Position numbers and translations under genes: made by a program. DNA of 39,289 bases from NCBI GenBank assembly GCA_002344975.1, contig DDUV01000022.1, positions 1 to 39,289 of the forward strand, in the 5' to 3' direction. The stretch comes from Saprospiraceae bacterium UBA2329 (lineage in GTDB: Bacteria; Bacteroidota; Bacteroidia; Chitinophagales; Saprospiraceae). Numbering within the stretch: the stretch's first letter is position 1; the number at the start of each line of letters is the position of its first letter. Under the pieces are notes generated by a model that had not been told where the DNA came from, did not search any database, and was given only the letters and a program-made list of their open reading frames with translations. Shown piece by piece: positions 8,290-14,824 of the stretch.

Positions 8290-8324
8290 GTTGAAATTTT
8301 TGAGTATGAAAAAATCGTTTCAAC
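8290..8324 (-). promoter_or_regulatory. hairpin abutting the porin start codon
   Basis: A perfect 7-base inverted repeat, GTTGAAA (8290-8296) with TTTCAAC (8318-8324), has inner A/T pairing and ends one base before the porin ATG. In the porin mRNA it would bury the ribosome entry region, so translational control is plausible. Confidence 0.4.
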
Positions 8325-8361
8325 TTGCGATAACGGCTTCTCATACAATACCTTAGCCAAC

Positions 8362-8406
8362 TTCATCTGGGCGAAAGCCCGGAATAAACGGGCCGTCGCA
8401 GATGAA
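8362..8406. promoter_or_regulatory. structured element with two mutually exclusive hairpins
   Basis: An 8-base outer stem, TTCATCTG (8362-8369) with CAGATGAA (8399-8406), encloses GGGC-GAAA-GCCC (8369-8380) and GCCCG-N7-CGGGC (8377-8393). These two share GCCC and cannot form together. On the minus strand the element lies in the porin leader, about 75-120 bases upstream of the ATG. Confidence 0.4.
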
Positions 8407-8424
8407 CAATCAGCGTTGATATTG

Positions 8425-8432
8425 TATTTTTG
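8425..8432 (+). promoter_or_regulatory. -7 promoter element TATTTTTG for a candidate small RNA
   Basis: An exact TAnnTTTG match on the plus strand has no plus-strand gene downstream until 10491. It is followed about 40 bases later by an intrinsic terminator. Confidence 0.35.
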
Positions 8433-8437
8433 CTTTT

Positions 8438-8508
8438 ACAACAGAGAAGCGGGAAACCGTTATCTCGTGCTCCCGTCAGCGTTGCCGCGCTGTTCGGGAG
8501 TTTTTTTT
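8438..8508 (+). ncRNA. candidate small RNA between amt and the porin gene
   Basis: The interval runs from just after a -7 element to the T-tract of a strong terminator, giving an RNA of about 70 nt opposite to the amt operon. CGGGA at 8450-8454 can pair with TCCCG at 8471-8475, which competes with the terminator stem. This is an antiterminator/terminator layout. No known RNA family is recognised. Confidence 0.35.
8470..8508 (+). terminator. intrinsic terminator on the plus strand
   Basis: CTCCCG (8470-8475) pairs with CGGGAG (8495-8500). A second inner stem, CAGCG (8477-8481) with CGCTG (8488-8492), extends the helix, and eight T's follow at 8501-8508. The T-tract orientation shows it ends plus-strand RNA, not amt mRNA. 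Confidence 0.7.
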
Positions 8509-8555
8509 GCATAGAGCACAGGGCAGAGAGCATAGTGAAACTGCCCCATGCTTTA

Positions 8556-9818
8556 TTATTTCACCAATTCCAGCATCGGGTCCACCGTGTCGGAGTAGGC
8601 GTGCATTTCGTGCTCTTCCACATCGAGACCCACGACTTCCTCTTTTTCGGAAACGCGCACCCCGACGGTCACTTTGAGCAGGTACATGAATGCAAATGCT
8701 GCCGCAAACGTGAAAGCGCCCACCGCCAACACGCCGTAAAACTGCACCCAGAGTTGGCCCAGACCGGCTTTGCTGCCGAAAACACCCACAGCCAGCGTGC
8801 CCCAGATGCCGCAGACAAGGTGTACGGAAGTAGCGCCTACCGGGTCGTCAATTTTGATTTTATCAAAGAAAACCACAGATGCGGGAATGATGCAGCCGGC
8901 AATAAAACCGATGGCAATGGCCGAGAGCGGAGTCATCAGGTCGGCGCCGGCGGTGATGCCTACCAAGCCGCCCAGAATGCCGTTGAGCACCATAGAGAGG
9001 TCGTGGTTTTTGAACATCAGGCCCGACACAATGTAAGCCCCCACTGCGCCCGCCGCTGCCGCCAATGAAGTGGTCACAAAGACCAATGAAACCGCCATAG
9101 GATCGGCGCTGAGCACAGAACCTCCGTTGAAGCCGAACCAGCCGAACCACAGCAAAAACACCCCGATGGCCGCCAAGGGCATACTATGGCCGGGAATGGG
9201 TTTGATGACGCCTCCGGGCAGGAACTTGCCCCGGCGCGGTCCCACCACCAACACTGCCGCCAGTGCCGCGAAACCGCCCATAGCATGTACCAGCGTAGAG
9301 CCGGCAAAATCGTAGAATCCGGCTTCATTGAGCCAGCCGCCGCCCCATTTCCACATGCCGGTAATGGGATATACAAACGACACCAACAGGATGGAAAAAA
9401 TGAGGAATGAATTGAGTTTGATGCGCTCGGCCACTGCTCCCGAAACAATGGTAGCTGCCGTAGCGGCAAACATGGCCTGAAAAATGAAGTCGGTCCAATA
9501 AGTGTATTTGCCCGACGCATACTCAATGGCCGCCGCCTCGCCCTCCGGAGCAGACAGCCCGAAGCCCGCAAAGCCGAAAAATCCGCCGGCATAATCAGCG
9601 CCGGGATACATGAGATTGAAGCCGATGACACAATAAGACAGCAGCCCAATGGCGAGGATCATCACGTTTTTGAAGAGGATGTTGACTACGTTTTTGCGCT
9701 GCACAAAACCAGCCTCCAAAGTGGAGAATCCCAAGTGCATAATGAAAACCAGACAGGTGGCCACCAACATCCATAAGTTGTTGGCCGTGAAAAGTGATTG
9801 CATAGCTTGCCCTTCCAT
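8556..9818 (-). CDS. amt: ammonium transporter Amt
   Basis: The product has about 420 residues and eleven predicted membrane helices. It has the Amt core: NNLWMLVATCLVFIMHLGFSTLEAG at the first helix, LVHAMGGFAAL with the first pore His, and SVHLVCGIWGTLAVG with the second pore His. The LEAGFVQRKNVVNIL segment after helix 1 is closer to the AMT1-like branch than to E. coli AmtB. It conducts ammonium across the inner membrane and is normally gated by P-II, whose gene lies 133 bases upstream. The start is either ATG 9818 or ATG 9803; GGAAGG ahead of the latter could be a ribosome site. The frame ends in tandem TAA codons. No promoter match lies in the gap, so cotranscription from the P-II promoter is likely. 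Confidence 0.95.
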   Translation of the reverse strand: MEGQAMQSLFTANNLWMLVATCLVFIMHLGFSTLEAGFVQRKNVVNILFKNVMILAIGLLSYCVIGFNLMYPGADYAGGFFGFAGFGLSAPEGEAAAIEYASGKYTYWTDFIFQAMFAATAATIVSGAVAERIKLNSFLIFSILLVSFVYPITGMWKWGGGWLNEAGFYDFAGSTLVHAMGGFAALAAVLVVGPRRGKFLPGGVIKPIPGHSMPLAAIGVFLLWFGWFGFNGGSVLSADPMAVSLVFVTTSLAAAAGAVGAYIVSGLMFKNHDLSMVLNGILGGLVGITAGADLMTPLSAIAIGFIAGCIIPASVVFFDKIKIDDPVGATSVHLVCGIWGTLAVGVFGSKAGLGQLWVQFYGVLAVGAFTFAAAFAFMYLLKVTVGVRVSEKEEVVGLDVEEHEMHAYSDTVDPMLELVK

Positions 9819-9951
9819 CACAATAGCTTGTTTAGGTTACAGAATGAAAATTAGCGATGAGGCGACCGCGCGCACCGGCGGGCTGCCCTGTTGATGATTT
9901 GGTTGTGAAAAGGTTAGGGATGCACGTTGTGAATCGTGCGGGAAAAGAATG

Positions 9952-10290
9952 TTATAAGGCCTCCGCGCCGGCCTCGCCGTTGCGGATGCGGATGATGTTT
10001 TCTACGTCTATGACAACGATTTTGCCGTCGCCTATTTCGCCGGTTTTGCCCGCGCTGAGGATGGCGTCAATGATGGGTTGCACTTTTTCTTCGGTGCAAA
10101 AAATGTCTATTTTGAGACGTGCGATGAAATCTTCATCATACACGCTGCCCCGGTACATGAGTTTTTCGCCTTTTTGCAGGCCGAATCCTTTGACCTCGCT
10201 GAGGGTGAAAAAATTCACGTCTATTTGCGCCAGGGCATCCCGGATGCGGTCGAAACGCGATAAGCGAACAATGGCTTCTATTTTTTTCAT
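9952..10290 (-). CDS. glnK: nitrogen regulatory protein P-II (GlnK/GlnB)
   Basis: The protein has 112 residues from the ATG at 10290, the usual P-II length. It starts MKKIEAIVRLSRFD, has the T-loop base VKGFGLQKG, and then YRGSVYDEDF, where Tyr51 sits at the classic uridylylation position. It ends with GKIVVIDVENIIRIRNGE, the second P-II signature and nucleotide-binding region. P-II trimers sense ATP/ADP and 2-oxoglutarate and plug the Amt channel through the T-loop; linkage to amt makes GlnK-type behaviour the natural inference. It is the promoter-proximal gene of the glnK-amt-porin unit, with a -7 element about 80 bases upstream. The conserved Tyr51 does not by itself prove modification. 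Confidence 0.95.
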   Translation of the reverse strand: MKKIEAIVRLSRFDRIRDALAQIDVNFFTLSEVKGFGLQKGEKLMYRGSVYDEDFIARLKIDIFCTEEKVQPIIDAILSAGKTGEIGDGKIVVIDVENIIRIRNGEAGAEAL

Positions 10291-10369
10291 TGTTTGTCGT
10301 TTTGAAATGTTCACTTATTTGGTTTCGGGCTAATGTTGCCTGCGCAGGTCGCTTGTACTTTGATGGCGA

Positions 10370-10377
10370 CAAAGGTA
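10370..10377 (-). promoter_or_regulatory. -7 promoter element of the glnK-amt-porin unit
   Basis: TACCTTTG on the minus strand matches TAnnTTTG, about 80 bases before the glnK ATG. It faces the plus-strand element at 10414-10421. Confidence 0.5.
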
Positions 10378-10413
10378 GAGGCGTCGGGAAATTCTTGAAA
10401 AGCAATGTTTTTG

Positions 10414-10421
10414 TACATTTG
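10414..10421 (+). promoter_or_regulatory. -7 promoter element TACATTTG
   Basis: An exact TAnnTTTG match lies about 70 bases before the ATG at 10491, with TTG at 10395-10397 as a possible upstream element. Confidence 0.5.
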
Positions 10422-10490
10422 TGACGCCGAAAGCCAGATAAATCCAAACAAGCAACTGATTTTCAATTGTATGGATTTGAATAAGCACAT

Positions 10491-11996
10491 ATGCCCAAAC
10501 AAAGAGACTTAGTTTTTAAATTAATAAAATCGCTCACAAAAGCCGAAAAAAGGCATTTCAGGCTCTTTGTGGCGCGCACCAAAAGCGGCGAAGAAGCGCT
10601 CTTTTTGCAATTGTTCGACCTGCTCGACCGCGCTCGCGAATACGACGAAAAAGCCATCCGAACAGCCCTGCCTGCCGGAATGACGCCCACGCAATTGGCC
10701 AACCTGAAACGGCATTTGTACCAACAGATCATGGTGAGCCTGCGCCTCATTTCCACCTCCAAACACATAGACCTCGAAATCAGGGAGCAAATTGATTTTG
10801 CGCGGATTCTGTACAGCAAGGGCCACTATATGGAAAGCCTGCACACGCTGGAACGCATCAAAAACGTGGCCGAGGCCCACCATCAGGATGTGTTGCATTT
10901 GGAAATTCTGGAGTTTCAAAAACTGATAGAAGCGCGGCACATCACCCGTTCCCGGCAAGTGAAAAACAAAATGGACCGGCTCTTGCAGGAATCCACGCAG
11001 CGCAGCCTCATCACCAACTTAGCCGGTGAAAAAGCCAACCTCAATATTCAGATTCACGGCTACTACATAGATCACGGGTTTGCCGTTTCCGAACTCGAAA
11101 AGCAGCAACTACAGACAGCCTGGCGGCAGATGTTGCCCGAACCCAGCACTCGCCGATTCATGGACACTTTTTTTGAAAAAGTGAACACCTATCAGGCCAA
11201 TATGTGGTATCGCTACATCCTCCTCAATTGGGCGAAAGCCCGCGACCACGCCCACGAATGGGTCACTTTGTTCGATCTGTATCCGGCCATGAAATTCAAA
11301 GACCCCGACCTGTACATGCGCAGCCTGTACTACCTGCTCACCATGCTTTTCCTCACCGGAGATGCAGACGGATACCAACTGTATTTCAATCAGTTAGAAT
11401 CATATTTGCAGGAACATTCGCCCGCCTTTCACCCCAACAGCCAATATGTGGCCTCGGTGTATCACAGCTTATGCCGGCTCAACCGCTACATTTTACTCGA
11501 AGACTGGCAGGGCGGCTACCGGGAAGGATTGGCCGTGCAACAGGAACTGAAGGATTATGAAAATCTCATAGACCCGCACCGGGTCATGCTGGTGGAGTAT
11601 AAATTGGCCGCTTTCGCATTTGCACAGCGCGATTACCGCCCGGCACTGGCACATCTGGAACCGCTGCTGCACCATCAGGATCGCATTTTGCAATATTCAA
11701 TGGACCTGAATGCGCGCTTCATGGAACTGATGTGTTTGTACTCGCTCAAAGAATGGGATTTTATGGAGGCGCGTTTGAACTCGCTGGCACGCAGCATGGG
11801 TAAACACAAGCATATCAGCGAATTACAAAAAAAACTGTATGCACTGCTGCGCGAATTGCACCGCAGCCCCCTGAGACCTCCTGCGCAAGTAGCGGCGCCT
11901 TTACTGACGAATTTTGAACGCACAGAAATGACGGCTTTGGACCGCTATTTTCTGAAATACCTGCATGTAGAAGTATGGCTCAGGAGCCTCATTTGA
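10491..11996 (+). CDS. hypothetical helical-repeat (TPR-like) protein
   Basis: The product has 501 residues, is almost entirely predicted alpha-helical, and has no signal peptide or membrane segment. It starts MPKQRDLVFKLIKSLTKAEKRHFRLFVAR, a basic helix pair. Repeated helical hairpins follow, such as GHYMESLHTLERIKNVAEAH and YRPALAHLEPLLHHQDRIL, which look like degenerate TPRs. No enzyme motif is visible. I recognise it only as a Bacteroidota-style cytoplasmic scaffold; its partner is unknown. Its last 8 bases overlap the end of the convergent cytochrome peroxidase gene. Confidence 0.8.
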   Translation: MPKQRDLVFKLIKSLTKAEKRHFRLFVARTKSGEEALFLQLFDLLDRAREYDEKAIRTALPAGMTPTQLANLKRHLYQQIMVSLRLISTSKHIDLEIREQIDFARILYSKGHYMESLHTLERIKNVAEAHHQDVLHLEILEFQKLIEARHITRSRQVKNKMDRLLQESTQRSLITNLAGEKANLNIQIHGYYIDHGFAVSELEKQQLQTAWRQMLPEPSTRRFMDTFFEKVNTYQANMWYRYILLNWAKARDHAHEWVTLFDLYPAMKFKDPDLYMRSLYYLLTMLFLTGDADGYQLYFNQLESYLQEHSPAFHPNSQYVASVYHSLCRLNRYILLEDWQGGYREGLAVQQELKDYENLIDPHRVMLVEYKLAAFAFAQRDYRPALAHLEPLLHHQDRILQYSMDLNARFMELMCLYSLKEWDFMEARLNSLARSMGKHKHISELQKKLYALLRELHRSPLRPPAQVAAPLLTNFERTEMTALDRYFLKYLHVEVWLRSLI

Positions 11997-13407
11997 TCAC
12001 TACCAGCTTCACCGATTGCCTCTTTCCGGATTGCAAACTCAGCGCATACACCCCGGCCGGCAGCCCCGTCAACGGGATGCGATACGAACCACCAGTAGCG
12101 TGCAACTGTCTCATTATCTGTCCATTCAGATTTTTTAAATAAACTTCCACGTCGGAGGAAACCGCTACCGGCCAGGAAACGAACACCTCATGCGCCGCCG
12201 GATTAGGGAAGACTTTCCAATGAAAATCGAGCGGGTCGTGGTGGGCCGTATTGGTCACGGGCACAAAGGGATCAGACCATTTGGGATGCGTGAGCAACAC
12301 GGTGTCGGTGAGTGTGTGCATAAAGGCTACCAGAGCCGCTTTTTCTTCATCGGAATAGCGAAAGCCGCGGAAAGGCAATGGAAAGCTCAGCATTTCTGCG
12401 ATGTGGTTGTTGGGGTGTGCCACGATTTCATTGCTGTAAAATTCGACCACGTCCTCCAGCGTAGCGAAACGCCCGTCGTGCATGTAGGGAGCGGCCTGAG
12501 CGATGTTGCGCAGAGTAGGACTTTTGAACGCCCCGTGATGTGCCGGATTGCCCGTCCAGCCTGCCAGGCCGGGATCGGGATACTCCATTTCCAAGCCGAT
12601 GTTGAACAAAGAATCGGTGCCGAAATGCCCCTCAATATGGCACAAAACACAGGTTTGCTGAAACAGCAGCCAGCCCTGTTGTTCCGCCGGCGTGAATACG
12701 TTGAGGTTGCCGTTTTCCTGCATCTCATCAAATTTGCTTTGAAAAGACACCATAGACGCCACAAACTGCACCAAGGCCGAACGAACCCGCTCTACCGTCA
12801 CTTCAGAATCGCCGAAAGCCGCTTCAAACAAGGGCGGGTAATAGGACGCCTCCTGCACGCGGGCGATGATTTCCGGCTCGGTTAATCCCATTTCATCAGG
12901 GTGTAAGATGGGCATAATCACTTGCTGTTGAATAGTTTGCACTCTTCCATCCCAGAAAATGGGCGTACCGGGCGAGAACACAAGTTGGTTGATGTGCATG
13001 GTGTTGCGCGGCGTGACCACCCCGGCAAAACCCGGACTTCCCGCCGTACCCGCTCCGAACGACAGCGCCTGCTCATGGCAAGTGCCGCAGGAAATTTGCC
13101 GATTGGCCGACAGCCGTTTTTCGTAAAACAGCACCCGCCCCAGCGCCGCGCCGGCATTGGTGATGGAGTCGAGCAAGGGCAGGAAAGGCGTATTGAAGGA
13201 GTCGGTAGATTGCTGTATGTAGCCGGGAATGAAAATGTCGGTGTAATCGAAAGGAGCATCGGGCAATTGCGGGGCAATCGAGTCCAACACAAGCGGAGCG
13301 CTCAACCGGGCGGCGGGCAGCGAATGGTTGCCGGCTGCGATAAAAACGGCGGCCACGACCAGCAGGCCAAAGACGAGATACTTGTTTCTGTTTTTCAAAC
13401 GGCTCAT
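11989..13407 (-). CDS. diheme cytochrome c peroxidase (MauG/CcpA family) with T9SS sorting domain
   Basis: The start is ATG 13407 (MSRLKNRNKYLVFG, then a hydrophobic export segment). The in-frame codon at 13437 lies inside the -7 element and cannot be used, leaving 472 residues. Two c-type heme sites are present, CGTCH and CVLCH, along with the family blocks ALGRVLFYEKRLS, FWDGRVQTIQQQ and SPTLRNIAQAAPYMHDG. The last 80 residues form a type A T9SS tail: VFPNPAAHEVFVSW, GLPAGVYALSLQSGK and KLVVIK. The family reduces peroxide or oxidises protein partners with two hemes. The tail implies passage through the type IX system to the cell surface or outside. Confidence 0.92.
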   Translation of the reverse strand: MSRLKNRNKYLVFGLLVVAAVFIAAGNHSLPAARLSAPLVLDSIAPQLPDAPFDYTDIFIPGYIQQSTDSFNTPFLPLLDSITNAGAALGRVLFYEKRLSANRQISCGTCHEQALSFGAGTAGSPGFAGVVTPRNTMHINQLVFSPGTPIFWDGRVQTIQQQVIMPILHPDEMGLTEPEIIARVQEASYYPPLFEAAFGDSEVTVERVRSALVQFVASMVSFQSKFDEMQENGNLNVFTPAEQQGWLLFQQTCVLCHIEGHFGTDSLFNIGLEMEYPDPGLAGWTGNPAHHGAFKSPTLRNIAQAAPYMHDGRFATLEDVVEFYSNEIVAHPNNHIAEMLSFPLPFRGFRYSDEEKAALVAFMHTLTDTVLLTHPKWSDPFVPVTNTAHHDPLDFHWKVFPNPAAHEVFVSWPVAVSSDVEVYLKNLNGQIMRQLHATGGSYRIPLTGLPAGVYALSLQSGKRQSVKLVVIK

Positions 13408-13434
13408 TCCGGTGCATTTTGGTTGACAGATGAG

Positions 13435-13442
13435 CAAAGATA
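13435..13442 (-). promoter_or_regulatory. -7 promoter element TATCTTTG (minus strand)
   Basis: An exact TAnnTTTG match on the minus strand lies 27 bases before ATG 13407. It decides the peroxidase start, because the more upstream in-frame codon falls inside the promoter. Confidence 0.55.
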
Positions 13443-13471
13443 AGTATTTATCACATCTGCGGTTTCTTCCC

Positions 13472-13479
13472 TATATTTG
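13472..13479 (+). promoter_or_regulatory. -7 promoter element TATATTTG
   Basis: An exact TAnnTTTG match lies 74 bases before the ATG of the DNA alkylation repair gene. Confidence 0.55.
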
Positions 13480-13553
13480 CTTCGGTTCTGAAACGGCTCA
13501 TCGCCCGCCATGAGCTTCATTTTTTCAACAGATAATCAACACATTACGCCACC

Positions 13554-14228
13554 ATGCAATCATACCTCGAACACGTCAAACGCATTTTTCTGGAACACGG
13601 CGATCCCGATATTTCCGAGGGGCAGATGAAATACATGCGCCACCAATTTGCTTTTTACGGCCTCAAAGCGCCGGTGTGGATGGCTTTGGCCAAAGATATT
13701 TTCCAGACAAAAGGCATCCCGCAAGGTGAAGAACTCAAAACCCTCGTTCGGCTCTGCTTCGAGGAGGAATACCGCGAACTGCACTATTTTGCTACCGAAA
13801 TGACGCAGCGGGCCTTGAAAAAACAAGCTGAAAACTTTATTGATTTTTTGGAAGAACTCATCACTTCCAAATCCTGGTGGGATACGGTGGACTGGCAGGC
13901 CAAGCTGGCCGGGGAACACTTCCTGCGCTACCCGCAACTCATCGGCCCGATAACCGAGCGCTGGATGCAGTCGGGCAATTTCTGGCTGCAACGCTGCGCC
14001 CTCATTTTTCAGTTGAGGTACAAAACCCGCACCGATGCTGAGCTGATGTTCGGCTACGTCCTGCGATTAGCCGATTCCAAAGAGTTTTTTATTCAAAAAG
14101 GCGCCGGCTGGGCATTGCGGGAATATTCCAAAACCAACCCTGAAGCGGTGCGGTCTTTCGTGGAATCACACAGTTTGGCTCCATTGACGCGCCGGGAAGC
14201 GCTCAAGTGGCTCCAAAACAAATCCTGA
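13554..14228 (+). CDS. DNA alkylation repair protein (AlkD-like DNA glycosylase)
   Basis: This 224-residue all-helical HEAT-like protein has the AlkD signatures MKYMRHQFAFYGLKAP near the N-terminus, SKSWWDTVDW around residues 103-112 with the DNA-contacting Trp and catalytic Asp positions, and FFIQKGAGWALREYSKTNP near residues 180-200. AlkD excises positively charged N3- and N7-alkylpurines without flipping the base. It is full length, cytoplasmic, and transcribed from a -7 element at 13472. It converges on the small secreted protein gene with an 11-base gap. Confidence 0.93.
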   Translation: MQSYLEHVKRIFLEHGDPDISEGQMKYMRHQFAFYGLKAPVWMALAKDIFQTKGIPQGEELKTLVRLCFEEEYRELHYFATEMTQRALKKQAENFIDFLEELITSKSWWDTVDWQAKLAGEHFLRYPQLIGPITERWMQSGNFWLQRCALIFQLRYKTRTDAELMFGYVLRLADSKEFFIQKGAGWALREYSKTNPEAVRSFVESHSLAPLTRREALKWLQNKS

Positions 14229-14239
14229 CGCCTTTACAA

Positions 14240-14626
14240 CTATGGTGTGTTACAATCCAAGCCGTAGAGAAACACTCCGCTGGAAGGCGATACCATAAAC
14301 GGCCTGGTGCGGCCCGGCAAAATGTACTCCAGCGTCACCGAAACGCGATATTGGCCCGGCCAGGTAATAGGCACCCAACGATAGGGCTTGTTGGAGAACC
14401 AAACCCTCGTGCCGTTGGCGTGTTCGGCAGTCCAGACATAAGCAAGTGTGTAGCGGCTGACAGGGGCAGTAGAAACTTTGGAAGACTTGATGCGCACTTT
14501 GATCTGGCTGGCAGCAGTGTAACCCGCACAAATCTGAGGAGAGCCTTCCACTTCGAGAGCTGCGGACTGGCCATACAGCAACAAGGTGGTTGCGAGCGCC
14601 ATGCCCAATGTGATAAGTTTTCTCAT
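14240..14626 (-). CDS. hypothetical small secreted protein
   Basis: From ATG 14626 (MRKLITLGMALATTLLLYGQSAA) the product has 128 residues and a signal peptide. The mature part of about 105 residues is beta-rich, with two cysteines (ICAGY near the start, GLDCNTP at the end) that may form a disulphide. Strands such as RYTLAYVWTAEHANGTRVWF and WPGQYRVSVTLEYI suggest an Ig/PKD-like sandwich. I recognise no family. The ATG at 14650 is possible but would place extra polar residues before the signal. Confidence 0.65.
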   Translation of the reverse strand: MRKLITLGMALATTLLLYGQSAALEVEGSPQICAGYTAASQIKVRIKSSKVSTAPVSRYTLAYVWTAEHANGTRVWFSNKPYRWVPITWPGQYRVSVTLEYILPGRTRPFMVSPSSGVFLYGLDCNTP

Positions 14627-14787
14627 TTTGTTATGTTTTGGGAAGTTCAAAAAAACTGATTTTCACCCTTTCTTTTCAGGAAGCATAATAGCCTGTTTAG
14701 GGCAAACCAAAGCTGCCCAAAATCATATTCCGCAGGTGACTTTTGTCATTTCTTACACTTAGGGGGCTGAACATTGGCTGAGAATCC

Positions 14788-14795
14788 TAATTTTG
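14788..14795 (+). promoter_or_regulatory. -7 promoter element TAATTTTG
   Basis: An exact TAnnTTTG match 30 bases before ATG 14825 shows that the in-frame codon at 14774 lies upstream of transcription and is not the start. Confidence 0.55.
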
Positions 14796-14824
14796 CCGCC
14801 TCAAATTCATCAACAACTGCTATT

